Below are positions 37,252 to 45,705 of a stretch of DNA of 64,000 nucleotides, in pieces; the stretch's first letter is position 1, and each line of letters begins with the position of its first letter. A program made the translations under genes and the position numbers. Source of the stretch: Dysgonomonadaceae bacterium PH5-43 (lineage in GTDB: Bacteria > Bacteroidota > Bacteroidia > Bacteroidales > Azobacteroidaceae); contig JARXWK010000017.1 of NCBI GenBank assembly GCA_029916745.1, forward strand, positions 1 through 64,000. Reading direction: 5' to 3'. The notes beneath the pieces are model-generated. The model was not told where the DNA came from, did not search any database, and saw only the letters and a program-made list of their open reading frames with translations.

Positions 37252-38229
37252 TTATTTAACGGCTTCTACAGTATATCCTTTTAATTTTAGCTGATTTAAC
37301 AATCCTTTTTCGCCAGCTAAATGCGCAGCACCTACTGCAATAAACGTAGATTCGTACTTTATAAGTTCGGGTATTTCTTGCATCCAAATGTTATTTCTCT
37401 CAATTATAAGAAACTCATTTAGTTGCTCAACAAAAGCTTCGTCATACTTTTCTTTCATTTCAGCAAAACTATTTTCTTTAATCTCAAGTATTTTGTTTAA
37501 GTCTTTTTCTCTATAAGCTTTAGCAAGAGCGTCTGTTTGGTTTTTATTAATAGAGTCTTGGATATGCTCATCTAACTCTTTGATAGTTTTGACCAAATAG
37601 TTGGCTGCATCTTGAAGATTGTTGGGTATTTTTCCCTCGAACAATAGAAGTTTGGTTTGTTCTTGTAGTATATCTTCATTGTCTAAACCTACCATAGAGT
37701 AATTGTTTTCTCTTGCACGCGACATTAAATATGTATCCATAACTGTTTCGCATTTTTCTCCCGATTTGTCAACGTATTGATTAGCCATATTAGCAGATGC
37801 AATAACAAAAGTAAGCATATTGGGATTAAGTTTTAATACAGGAACAGACTCTCCAAAATATTTTCTTCCAACAGAGTCGACAAGGGCAATGTCTTCTTCG
37901 CTAAGCAAATCGTTGTATGTAGTGTCTGGAGACAATGGTATTGTACCTAAGGGCTTCATCATAGCCTTTGCAATTTCGGAATTATTGTCGGAAGTTTCTC
38001 CAACAAACTGTGTACAAGAATCGAATATCTTGTAGAAGTTGTTGATGCTGTCTAAGAAGTTAGTGCATATTTCAGGACTGCCATGCCAAGTTGCGAATAC
38101 GTATGAATCTTGTTCTAAACCGTTACCCGATACTTTCCATAAAAGAGACCCTGTTGGGTATTTTTGTGCTGATAAATTGCAACTAAAAAGGATGATTGCA
38201 ATGATTGATAATAATGTTTTTGTTTTCAT
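37252..38229 (-). CDS. TraB/GumN-family secreted protein
   Basis: A 325-residue protein with a signal peptide (ending CNLSAQ) and the TraB/PrgY/GumN pattern: SLLWKVSGNGLEQDSYVFATWHG at the start split around a GxxH-like site, Glu-rich helices in the middle and FIAVGAAHLAGEKGLL near the end. The family resembles Tiki metalloproteases, but the substrate in bacteria is not established. It follows the XRE gene by 14 bp and may share the DUF2975 operon. Confidence 0.8.
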   Translation of the reverse strand: MKTKTLLSIIAIILFSCNLSAQKYPTGSLLWKVSGNGLEQDSYVFATWHGSPEICTNFLDSINNFYKIFDSCTQFVGETSDNNSEIAKAMMKPLGTIPLSPDTTYNDLLSEEDIALVDSVGRKYFGESVPVLKLNPNMLTFVIASANMANQYVDKSGEKCETVMDTYLMSRARENNYSMVGLDNEDILQEQTKLLLFEGKIPNNLQDAANYLVKTIKELDEHIQDSINKNQTDALAKAYREKDLNKILEIKENSFAEMKEKYDEAFVEQLNEFLIIERNNIWMQEIPELIKYESTFIAVGAAHLAGEKGLLNQLKLKGYTVEAVK

Positions 38230-38243
38230 ATTTATTTTATTAA

Positions 38244-38447
38244 TTAATTGCTGTATTCTAATATATCTCCTGGCTGACAGTCAAGCTCTTTGCATAAAGC
38301 TTCTAAAGTAGAAAATCTTATTGCTTTGGCTTTCCCTGTTTTCAAGATTGATAAATTGGCTGGGGTGATATCTACTTTCTCTGAAAGTTCGTTAAGAGAA
38401 ATTTTTCTTTTCGCCATTATAACGTCCAAGTTTACAATTATTGCCAT
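38244..38447 (-). CDS. XRE-type helix-turn-helix regulator (YozG-like)
   Basis: A 67-residue DNA-binding protein consisting of little more than the helix-turn-helix: MAKRKISLNELSEKVDITPA then LSILKTGKAKAIRFSTLEAL, ending CQPGDILEY. Such small regulators are often paired with DUF2975 membrane proteins, as here (7-bp gap). It probably binds the 13-bp palindrome at 39074-39108 upstream of the pair, which is an inference from position. Confidence 0.85.
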   Translation of the reverse strand: MAIIVNLDVIMAKRKISLNELSEKVDITPANLSILKTGKAKAIRFSTLEALCKELDCQPGDILEYSN

Positions 38448-38454
38448 AATATAT

Positions 38455-39021
38455 TTATATAGTTAAGTCTTGTTCTTCTTTCATAGATAGGGCTATTCTT
38501 AAGATTTCGCCAAAAAGGAGAGTTAATAAACCCATTAATAATATATCTAAATATTCAGCCGTTCTAAACACTCCAAAAGTTGTTGAGTTTATGTCGATTC
38601 CGCCGTAATGAAAAATATACCTTATTAGAGGTAGTAGAATTATGACTGTTATTAGGAAGTTTATGATAGTAGCATTACCTATTTTTTTGATTGTTTTTAC
38701 ATTGTTAAAATCGAAGATTACATTGTTATGGATAGAGCGCAACAATTTATAATATTGAATAGGAACATAAATGCAAGATATGAAAAATGTTGCTAAATAG
38801 GCTATGCACATAAACACAACAGAGGTTATAGTTTTTAAGAGAAACAAGGGTTTCCCATCTTCCGCAGCTTTTAGACTTAGATTTTCTTTAATTCCAAATG
38901 TGTCTATTTGTGTTTCATAGCCTCCGTGGTTGCTTGCAAATAAAGAGAATATGGTGTCTCCTACAATAAATACGTACACTGCCGCAAATAAAACACAAAT
39001 AATTTTCAAACGATTACTCAT
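38455..39021 (-). CDS. DUF2975 membrane protein
   Basis: A 188-residue protein with four predicted transmembrane segments (about residues 5-30, 62-88, 115-138 and 155-178) of the DUF2975 family. The biochemical role is unknown. The constant neighbour is a small XRE regulator, and the pair probably forms a membrane-linked regulatory unit. A consensus promoter and a palindromic operator precede it. Confidence 0.82.
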   Translation of the reverse strand: MSNRLKIICVLFAAVYVFIVGDTIFSLFASNHGGYETQIDTFGIKENLSLKAAEDGKPLFLLKTITSVVFMCIAYLATFFISCIYVPIQYYKLLRSIHNNVIFDFNNVKTIKKIGNATIINFLITVIILLPLIRYIFHYGGIDINSTTFGVFRTAEYLDILLMGLLTLLFGEILRIALSMKEEQDLTI

Positions 39022-39059
39022 AATTCTTTTTAATTTTAGATTGTTAATGATTACGAGTG

Positions 39060-39092
39060 CAAAGATAAGTTATGTTTTTCGATAAAAGCAAA
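39060..39092 (-). promoter_or_regulatory. Promoter of the DUF2975/XRE operon
   Basis: Minus-strand TTTG at 39092-39089, a 21-bp spacer and TATCTTTG at 39067-39060. The DUF2975 start is 39 bp downstream. Confidence 0.75.
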
Positions 39093-39108
39093 TTATTTAT
39101 CGAAAAAC
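39074..39108. promoter_or_regulatory. 13-bp palindromic operator over the -33 box
   Basis: GTTTTTCGATAAA at 39074-39086 and its exact inverse at 39096-39108 enclose nine bases. The -33 TTTG lies in the loop and the left arm lies in the promoter spacer, so a bound dimer would block RNA polymerase. The XRE protein of the same operon is the obvious candidate. Confidence 0.65.
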
Positions 39109-39255
39109 AATAAAAATATTCTGAGAAACAACAATAGAAAGACTTTGTTAGACCAAGTTTTATAGTGAAATATGATTGCTAAAGCGCCTTATTGCTGGGT
39201 TGGGATTTATTCTTTTTTTTATAGCGAATAGCCTCTGTTTAGGCGTTTGTCAAAT

Positions 39256-39265
39256 GTTAATTAAC
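39256..39265. repeat. GTTAATTAAC motif, copy 3
   Basis: The palindrome includes the ABC-F stop codon. Left flank TTTGTCAAAT matches copy 1 closely; right flank is TTCTGTTT. Confidence 0.5.
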
Positions 39266-40871
39266 TTCTGTTTACATATATGTTTTGGAAGGTAGTGTTT
39301 GAGGTACACTCTTCCACAAATGTTTCGTCGTGAGATATTAATATTAAAGTGCCTTTGTAATTCTTGATTGAAGCAATAAGCGTATTTAGACTTTGTATGT
39401 CTAAATTGTTAGTGGGTTCGTCTAATACAATAACATCGGGTGCATTGTTGTTTACTTGCAAGCAGCAAAGTAATAGTCGCATTTTTTCTCCTCCACTTAA
39501 AGCTGAGTTTTTCTTGTCCCAAGTTCCTTTAGGGAAAAGGAAACGATTAAGTATAATTTTTAGTTCGTGTTCGAGTAGTTGTCTTGAGTTGTATTCTTCC
39601 ACTTGCTCATAAACCGTTAGATTGTTGTCGATTATTGAATAATCTTGGTCGATGTAAATCGACGAAAAGGAGTTTCGCTTAATAGAGCCAGTCTGTGGTT
39701 CGAGTTGGTTGAGTAATAGTTTTATCAAAGTTGTTTTCCCACTTCCATTATCACCGTATACAACCACACGTTCTCCGCTCCGTATTACAAAGTAGAGGCT
39801 TTCCTGCCACAAATAATCGTTTGTGTATTTGAAGTTAATGCCTTTTGACTCTATTAATATCTTGCCTTCGTGAAGATTTGTCGATTCTATATTTAACTTC
39901 AGATTGTCAGCAATAGAAAGATCGTTCTTGATGTTTTCCAGATTACCTTTAATATCTTCTATTTTGTTGGTGTGAATATCTTTGAGTTTGGCTGAACTTT
40001 TCTCAGAAGCCGACTTCAGATTGCCCATAGCAATGCGAGCAACGCCCTTTTTCTCGTTTTGCTTTTCTCCTCTAACTCCGTGTTTCTGTTGTCGTTCTAT
40101 TGCCTCGCGAGCTGTTTTCTTTGCTTTTCTTAGCTCTTTCTCTTGTTCTGTAAGTTTATTTTGAAGTGCGTTTATTGCTCTTTCCTTCTCCTCTTTATAA
40201 AAATCGAAATTACCACCATAGCAAGTTATGCTGTTTTGTTCGAGTTCGTAAGTCGTAGAAAGCAGATTTAACAAAGCTCTGTCGTGACTTATAATTAACA
40301 ACGTAGCCGAGTTATTGCTTTTAATAAAGTTATGAAGGATTTTACGGCTCGTTTTGTCGAGGTGATTAGTCGGTTCGTCCATTAATATTATAGAAGGCGA
40401 ATGAATATTTATCCCCGCTAAGAAAACTTTTGTTTTTTCTCCACCGCTCAGATTGTTTAAGGGTAGTGAGAGGTCGATGTTTTTCAACCCCCAGTTGTTC
40501 AGAGCGGTAATGGCTCGGTCTTCTATCTCCCAATCGTCATTAAGAATAGAAAAATTTTCTTCCGAAGCATCTCCTTCGAGTATGCTATGCAGGGAGTTTA
40601 TTTTATTGCTAATACCTAAAGCTTCGGCAATAGTAAGACTGTTATATTGTCCGAAATGTTGAGGTATATAATAAGGAGTGTCCGACAAGATAATTTCTCC
40701 TTCTGTTGGTTGTAGGTCGCCAGATAGTATTTTGAATAGAGTGGATTTGCCAACACCGTTGTTTCCAACAAGGGAAGCCTTGCAGCCAGAGTTTATTGAA
40801 AAATTTATATTTTGGAATAATACCTCCCTGTTAGGGTGTATGTATGATAGTTGTTTGATTGTAAACGACAT
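39261..40871 (-). CDS. ABC-F family ATPase
   Basis: A 536-residue soluble protein with two ABC domains and no membrane segment. Walker A motifs are GNNGVGKST and GDNGSGKTT; signatures are LSGGEKTKVF and LSGGEKMRLL; Walker B segments are ILMDEPTNHLD and IVLDEPTNNLD. The linker (about residues 195-310) is charged and helical. ABC-F proteins act on the ribosome, either as housekeeping factors or as antibiotic-protection proteins. The long leader with hairpin and overlapping upstream frame recalls regulated resistance members, but the subclass cannot be settled from sequence alone. Confidence 0.87.
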   Translation of the reverse strand: MSFTIKQLSYIHPNREVLFQNINFSINSGCKASLVGNNGVGKSTLFKILSGDLQPTEGEIILSDTPYYIPQHFGQYNSLTIAEALGISNKINSLHSILEGDASEENFSILNDDWEIEDRAITALNNWGLKNIDLSLPLNNLSGGEKTKVFLAGINIHSPSIILMDEPTNHLDKTSRKILHNFIKSNNSATLLIISHDRALLNLLSTTYELEQNSITCYGGNFDFYKEEKERAINALQNKLTEQEKELRKAKKTAREAIERQQKHGVRGEKQNEKKGVARIAMGNLKSASEKSSAKLKDIHTNKIEDIKGNLENIKNDLSIADNLKLNIESTNLHEGKILIESKGINFKYTNDYLWQESLYFVIRSGERVVVYGDNGSGKTTLIKLLLNQLEPQTGSIKRNSFSSIYIDQDYSIIDNNLTVYEQVEEYNSRQLLEHELKIILNRFLFPKGTWDKKNSALSGGEKMRLLLCCLQVNNNAPDVIVLDEPTNNLDIQSLNTLIASIKNYKGTLILISHDETFVEECTSNTTFQNIYVNRS

Positions 40872-40888
40872 AATAAACTGAAAATTGT

Positions 40889-40970
40889 AAAAAGTATAAC
40901 ATAGCCGAAAAGAGATTCGACTTATTTGATTCGCTTAAGATAGGAGTTTGCGTTCTTATGTTATCTTTTT
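40889..40970 (-). promoter_or_regulatory. Possible attenuator in the ABC-F leader
   Basis: In the minus-strand leader, 40970-40957 can pair with 40903-40889 (14 bp, one bulge). The distal arm ends in five T residues 18 bp before the ABC-F ATG. A start-stop pair ATG-TAA (40977-40972) precedes the hairpin directly, and a 23-codon frame beginning at 40902 overlaps the ABC-F start out of frame. The role in attenuation is inferred. Confidence 0.35.
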
Positions 40971-41020
40971 CTTACATATCAGTTTATTAAATGAATGGAG
41001 TTGTGTTTATATTTGAGATA

Positions 41021-41028
41021 CAAAGGTA
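41021..41028 (-). promoter_or_regulatory. ABC-F -7 box
   Basis: Minus-strand TACCTTTG, about 150 bp before the ABC-F ATG. It is one arm of an 11-bp inverted repeat whose other arm holds the -7 box of the divergent gene. Confidence 0.55.
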
Positions 41029-41033
41029 AATGT

Positions 41034-41064
41034 TTTGCTTTATATTGAAAAATATTTACCTTTG
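41034..41064 (+). promoter_or_regulatory. Promoter of the small lipoprotein gene
   Basis: TTTG at 41034-41037, a 19-bp spacer, and TACCTTTG at 41057-41064. The ATG is at 41101. It faces the ABC-F promoter, overlapping it. Confidence 0.7.
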
Positions 41065-41100
41065 AAACTCGAAAAAAATAATTATAAAAGTATATTCCTT

Positions 41101-41664
41101 ATGAAAACAATTAGCAAATTATTAACTCTTATTGTGTGTATGTCTTTATTTGTGACTTGTGGTGATGATGATGGTATGACGGCAATACCTAATGGTCCGG
41201 CGTTTAAAGTTCATACTCAAACAATAAACCTTGTAGGGATTCCTAATTTTGGATTTTACACTACCGATACTATAAGATTACGCGATATTATAGGTTACGA
41301 CGCAGCACAGAATTTAACTGATAAAGATTTACAGTACGACAATACTCACCTTTTAATAGAAGGGCTTGAGAATCTGAATCCTTCTGTTGAATTGAATAAT
41401 ATAAAGATAACAGTTAATGGCAAAAATACTTATGAATTAGGGACTGCTGCTGTAGGTTCGGGAGATATTCAATCGGGAGTTCCAAAATCTACAGGAGAAG
41501 TAAGAAATATGATGCAGAAGATTTTTAGTTATCTTACTACAGGCAAAAAAGAAGTATATATAAGAGTGGATTATACAACAACAAGTAGTTTCTTAGAAGA
41601 CGACGATATATCTTTGAATTTAGTATTTAATATGGAATACAAGTGGAACTCTTACACTAAGTAA
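41101..41664 (+). CDS. Small lipoprotein of unknown function
   Basis: A 187-residue protein with a lipoprotein signal (MKTISKLLTLIVCMSLFVTC, then DDDG) starting at 41101; an earlier in-frame ATG would overlap the promoter. The Asp-rich stretch after the Cys is common in Bacteroidota surface lipoproteins. The rest is beta-rich with no catalytic motif that I recognise. It is convergent with a beta-barrel gene, 10 bp apart. Confidence 0.75.
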   Translation: MKTISKLLTLIVCMSLFVTCGDDDGMTAIPNGPAFKVHTQTINLVGIPNFGFYTTDTIRLRDIIGYDAAQNLTDKDLQYDNTHLLIEGLENLNPSVELNNIKITVNGKNTYELGTAAVGSGDIQSGVPKSTGEVRNMMQKIFSYLTTGKKEVYIRVDYTTTSSFLEDDDISLNLVFNMEYKWNSYTK

Positions 41665-41674
41665 GAGTTGCCTC

Positions 41675-42424
41675 TTAACGCGAAAGGTTATAACTAAAAC
41701 CTATTGTTCCGTAAATGTTATACATTTTATAAGTGATGCCAGTAAAGTCTGAGGCAAACAAAGGGCGAGTGCCCCAACTTAATTGTCCTTTTAAGGCAAA
41801 TCTCTTATAGAAGTTCCATTCTCCTGCAACTGCAAATCCGTAGTCTATTTCGTTTTGTTCTTTTGAGAAGTTAAAGTTAGCGAAGTCGACTTCGGTTTTT
41901 GCTCCTGTAGGGTCATCTTCTCTTATGTACCCTTCGGAAGCAGTTCCCTTAAAACTTGGCTTATGAAGATAGGCTATATACACGCCGAATTGTATCAACC
42001 ATTCGTCGGATAGTCTGTGAGTCGCCATAACAGGGAGAGTTACGTAAATGTTTTTTATCTCTGTTTTGTTGTTCCCAGTAAAATGTCCAACGTATTTTTC
42101 GTACTGCATTTCCATTTCAGTACGCAAGCTTTTAACACGTGCCTCAACGGTAAACCCTTTATAGTCTAAGCCTAACTGAGCGGCAATTCCCCATTTGTTG
42201 CTAAGCCACGAAGTAGCCTCTATTCCTACGTGAGGAGCAAATAGTACAGGCTTGAAGCTTTTAATTTCTCTTATTTCTACTGGTAGTGGGATAGGAGCAG
42301 AGCCTCCTATGTTGTAGCCTACGTTTACTTTGTATTCGTATTTAGGATAAATATTCTGTGCTGTTGTTAAACCTGATATACAGGTAAAGACAATAGACAG
42401 AAATATAGTTAATATCTTTTTCAT
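41675..42424 (-). CDS. Outer-membrane beta-barrel protein
   Basis: A 249-residue protein with a signal peptide (ending GLTTAQ) and alternating beta-strand segments such as WGIAAQLGLDYKGF, WLIQFGVYIAYL and FALKGQLSWGTRP, with a C-terminal aromatic strand YGTIGFSYNLS. This is the pattern of small porin or PorT-like barrels. It begins three bases after the stop of the PCMD lipoprotein, so the two form one transcript and may work together at the cell surface. Confidence 0.78.
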   Translation of the reverse strand: MKKILTIFLSIVFTCISGLTTAQNIYPKYEYKVNVGYNIGGSAPIPLPVEIREIKSFKPVLFAPHVGIEATSWLSNKWGIAAQLGLDYKGFTVEARVKSLRTEMEMQYEKYVGHFTGNNKTEIKNIYVTLPVMATHRLSDEWLIQFGVYIAYLHKPSFKGTASEGYIREDDPTGAKTEVDFANFNFSKEQNEIDYGFAVAGEWNFYKRFALKGQLSWGTRPLFASDFTGITYKMYNIYGTIGFSYNLSR

Positions 42425-42427
42425 ATA

Positions 42428-43531
42428 TTAATCAATGTCATAAATTAGTTTTATGTCGTCAACGATAAGAGTGCTGCCAGGGCGACCCTCATAGTGTTGT
42501 CCTCTATAGCTTGAAGAGAAAACTATACTCATCTTATACTGATTGTTTTTTAATTCATTCCAATCGAAAGGAGTAGAGTATGAGTTGTAATCAAAATCTA
42601 CTTCAAAATAAGTAAGGTTGTCCATACTTGTAATATTGTCGGTGTTTACTTCTGCGCGGGCAATAATATTTGGAGAAGTAGCAATATTATCTCCATACAA
42701 AAACTCATTCTTCGAGTCGGTTTTGAATATAACAGAGTAGATAGAACATTGGTCGCTTTTGTCTTTGTCTCTTGTCCCGTCTTTGTTTATATAGTCTTCA
42801 CTTCCTACATTGTATTTGAAATATCCGGTTAGCTTTGTAGGTTTACCCTCGTTGAAAGGAACTCCAAAACTTGTAGACCTTAAAGGGTTGGTTAATCCAG
42901 TAAGCGCATTAAACCCTCCAAGATATACCGAGCCTGCCAAACACGGAATGTTTTGTATGCCTCCTGCTATTTTACCCGGACCAACAATGGTTCTAAGTTC
43001 TACTGCAGAGCCTTTGCCATCTGCTCTTGTGTATTTTCTTACAGGGTAATCTTCTGCTTTCTTTGATGGACTTCGCCATGCTATAGCGGTTCCGTTATTG
43101 CTTGAGTACCATCTTAGAGAACCTTCAATGGGGTTTTCGTATTGATAGTTTTTATTGGGTTTTATCCAAGTCTCAAAATCAAAGGCTACAGATAAGAAGC
43201 TTTGTATTATAGGATAAGTTTTAGAATATTCTTTGCTCTCAGAAGTTACTTTTATGAAGAAAAGGCTATCGCTGTCGAGTGTAGGGTTTTCTTTTCTAAT
43301 ATAAGATGCACCTTGTGTTACTTCTACTTCAACAGGGAGTTCTCGCAGGTTTACGTCTTCTTTGGGGTATACAATAATATAGTCGGTGTAGTACTGAGGA
43401 TTATCTCTTAAGCTGTTTTCAGGGAAAGACAAACTGATAATGTCGGCTTCGTGGTTTAGGGCTTCGTCTTTAATGCAAGACGATAAAAAACTTATGGATA
43501 ATAATAGTAGAGGTAAAATATATCTATTCAT
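42428..43531 (-). CDS. PCMD-domain surface lipoprotein
   Basis: A 367-residue lipoprotein (LSISFLSSC, Cys at residue 19). The C-terminal two-thirds fit the PCMD (putative carbohydrate metabolism) domain: AFDFETWIKPN, TGYFKYNVGSEDY and the closing segment PGSTLIVDDIKLIYD. PCMD proteins are beta-sandwich carbohydrate-binding-like proteins of Bacteroidota. It precedes the beta-barrel gene by 3 bp. A -7 box lies at 43551-43558. Confidence 0.8.
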   Translation of the reverse strand: MNRYILPLLLLSISFLSSCIKDEALNHEADIISLSFPENSLRDNPQYYTDYIIVYPKEDVNLRELPVEVEVTQGASYIRKENPTLDSDSLFFIKVTSESKEYSKTYPIIQSFLSVAFDFETWIKPNKNYQYENPIEGSLRWYSSNNGTAIAWRSPSKKAEDYPVRKYTRADGKGSAVELRTIVGPGKIAGGIQNIPCLAGSVYLGGFNALTGLTNPLRSTSFGVPFNEGKPTKLTGYFKYNVGSEDYINKDGTRDKDKSDQCSIYSVIFKTDSKNEFLYGDNIATSPNIIARAEVNTDNITSMDNLTYFEVDFDYNSYSTPFDWNELKNNQYKMSIVFSSSYRGQHYEGRPGSTLIVDDIKLIYDID

Positions 43532-43550
43532 TTCTTAAACAATAAGGATG

Positions 43551-43558
43551 CAAATTTA
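43551..43558 (-). promoter_or_regulatory. -7 box of the PCMD-barrel operon
   Basis: Minus-strand TAAATTTG, 20 bp before the PCMD lipoprotein ATG; the -33 element is not clear. Confidence 0.45.
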
Positions 43559-43610
43559 CTATTTCTTTTTAAGAATGTATCTAAAGATGTGGTTAAATGT
43601 CTATACAGAA

Positions 43611-43642
43611 AGAGTCGCTGAAAGTATATTATCAGCGACTCT
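43611..43642 (-). terminator. rpsA terminator
   Basis: Perfect 11-bp GC-containing arms (43611-43621 with 43632-43642) and a 10-nt loop lie 26 bp after the rpsA stop. Confidence 0.75.
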
Positions 43643-43667
43643 CTCATTATTATGAAAAGTTAAGAAC

Positions 43668-45542
43668 TTAATCTTCTTTTTGGTCTTCTTCCATTTTAGC
43701 TTTTAGGTCAGCTAATTCAGAGATGTCTCCAAGAGTTGTTCTTTCCATTGCTGGTTGTTGAGGCTGTTGAGCAAACTCGTCTTTTTTAGCTTTCTTAGCA
43801 GCTTTCTTTTCAGCGTTAGCTTCTTTTTTAGCTTCAGCACGTTGTTCATCTTCGAAAATACGGCTGTGAGAAAGAATAATTCTTTTAGAGTCTTTATTAA
43901 ATTCAATTACTTTGAAATCTAATTTTTCGTCTAATTGAGCTTGAGCTCCGTCTTCTTTTACTAAGTGTTTAGGAGTAGCAAAACCTTCAACGCCATAAGG
44001 AAGAGAAACTACAGCACCTTTATCTAATAGTTCTATGATTGTTCCTTCGTGAACAGAACCAACAGTAAAGATAGTTTCAAAAACGTCCCAAGGGTTTTCT
44101 TCTAATTGTTTGTGTCCTAAGCTTAAGCGACGGTTTTCTTTGTCGATTTCTAATACTTGTACTTCGATGTCAGCACCTACAGTAGTAAATTCACTTGGGT
44201 GTTTGATTTTCTTAGTCCAAGATAAGTCAGAAATGTGAATTAAACCTTCAACGCCTTCTTCTATTTCAACAAATACACCGAAGTTAGTGAAGTTACGAAC
44301 TTTAGCAGTGTGTTGAGAAGCAGGAGCATATTTTTCTTCTATATTTTCCCATGGATCAGCTTTCAATTGTTTGATACCAAGAGACATTTTTCTTTCGTCT
44401 CTGTCTAAAGTAAGTATTGCAGCTTCCACTTCGTCTCCAACTTTCATAAAGTCTTGAGCGCTTCTTAAGTGTTGAGTCCAGCTCATTTCAGAAACGTGGA
44501 TAAGACCTTCAACGCCTGGAGCTATTTCGATGAATGCACCATAGTCTGCCATAACAACAACTTTACCTTTTACTACGTCACCAACTTTGTAGTTTTCGTC
44601 TAAAGCGTCCCATGGGTGAGGAGTAAGTTGTTTCAAGCCAAGAGCAATTCTCTTTTTGTCGTTATCAAAGTCAAGGATAACAACGCTGATTTTCTCGTCT
44701 AAAGTAACAACTTCTTCAGGGTGAGAAACGCGTCCCCAGCTTAAGTCTGTGATATGGATAAGTCCGTCTACGCCGCCAAGGTCGATGAATACACCGTAAG
44801 AAGTGATGTTCTTAACGATACCTTCAAGGATTTGACCTTTTTCAAGACCAGAAATAATTTCTTTCTTTTGTTGTTCAAGTTCTGCTTCGATAAGAGCTTT
44901 GTGAGATACAACAACGTTTTTGAACTCTTGGTTGATCTTAACCACTTTGAATTCCATTGTTTTATCAACAAATACATCGTAATCGCGAATAGGTTTAACG
45001 TCGATTTGAGAACCTGGTAAGAATGCTTCGATACCAAATACGTCTACAATCATACCGCCCTTAGTGCGACATTTAACGTAACCTTTAATGATTTCTTCGT
45101 TTTCAAGAGCAGCATTAACTCTATCCCAAGAACGTGAAGCACGTGCTTTTTTGTGAGAAAGGATTAATTGTCCTTTGCTGTCTTCTTGGCTTTCAATATA
45201 CACTTCAACTTCGTCGCCAATTTTTAATTCTGGATTGTAACGAAATTCGTTCATTGAAACGATACCGTCTGATTTGTAACCGATGTTGATTACAACTTCT
45301 CTTTTGTTCATAGAAGTAACAGTACCAATAACTACCTCGCGGTCGTTAATTTTGTTTAGAGTTTGATCGTAAGTTTCAGTAAGTTTTTCTTTGCTTACAT
45401 TAGTAAACGATTCCCCTTTTTCATAAGCGTCCCAGTCAAAGTCTTCATTAACTGTTGCTTTTGTTGTTGTTTTTGGAGCAGGAGTTGCAGCAGTTTCTAC
45501 AGCTGGTTGTACTTGCTCTTCGTTTTTAAGTTCTTCACTCAT
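43668..45542 (-). CDS. rpsA: 30S ribosomal protein S1
   Basis: A 624-residue S1 with six S1 RNA-binding repeats, for example SYGVFIDLGGVDGLIHITDLSW, DYGAFIEIAPGVEGLIHVSEMSW and NFGVFVEIEEGVEGLIHISDLSW in their central parts. An acidic, Pro/Thr-rich N-terminal tail (about 40 residues) and a Lys/Ala-rich C-terminal tail are typical for Bacteroidota. S1 helps the 30S subunit bind and unfold mRNA, which matters in a phylum that rarely uses Shine-Dalgarno pairing. It is monocistronic, with its own -7 box and terminator. Confidence 0.95.
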   Translation of the reverse strand: MSEELKNEEQVQPAVETAATPAPKTTTKATVNEDFDWDAYEKGESFTNVSKEKLTETYDQTLNKINDREVVIGTVTSMNKREVVINIGYKSDGIVSMNEFRYNPELKIGDEVEVYIESQEDSKGQLILSHKKARASRSWDRVNAALENEEIIKGYVKCRTKGGMIVDVFGIEAFLPGSQIDVKPIRDYDVFVDKTMEFKVVKINQEFKNVVVSHKALIEAELEQQKKEIISGLEKGQILEGIVKNITSYGVFIDLGGVDGLIHITDLSWGRVSHPEEVVTLDEKISVVILDFDNDKKRIALGLKQLTPHPWDALDENYKVGDVVKGKVVVMADYGAFIEIAPGVEGLIHVSEMSWTQHLRSAQDFMKVGDEVEAAILTLDRDERKMSLGIKQLKADPWENIEEKYAPASQHTAKVRNFTNFGVFVEIEEGVEGLIHISDLSWTKKIKHPSEFTTVGADIEVQVLEIDKENRRLSLGHKQLEENPWDVFETIFTVGSVHEGTIIELLDKGAVVSLPYGVEGFATPKHLVKEDGAQAQLDEKLDFKVIEFNKDSKRIILSHSRIFEDEQRAEAKKEANAEKKAAKKAKKDEFAQQPQQPAMERTTLGDISELADLKAKMEEDQKED

Positions 45543-45598
45543 TGTTGTTTAATTGTTTAAATTAATAAATTAGACATTATATTGTTATAAAAACTCGG

Positions 45599-45606
45599 CA
45601 AAGGTA
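45599..45606 (-). promoter_or_regulatory. rpsA -7 box
   Basis: Minus-strand TACCTTTG, 57 bp before the rpsA ATG. No clear -33 element. Confidence 0.55.
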
Positions 45607-45705
45607 CAAAAAATAATTAATAATGAATGTTTGTGAAGTAAAATGTTGTGTTTTGTATTGAAATTACGTTTCGCATCTGCCTTTGCGAGATGCTACTTAT
45701 CTGTC

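Noticed and set aside
39261-40871. ABC-F protein as a proven antibiotic-resistance gene
   Set aside because: Family membership is clear, but the linker does not allow assignment to a resistance subclass from sequence alone.
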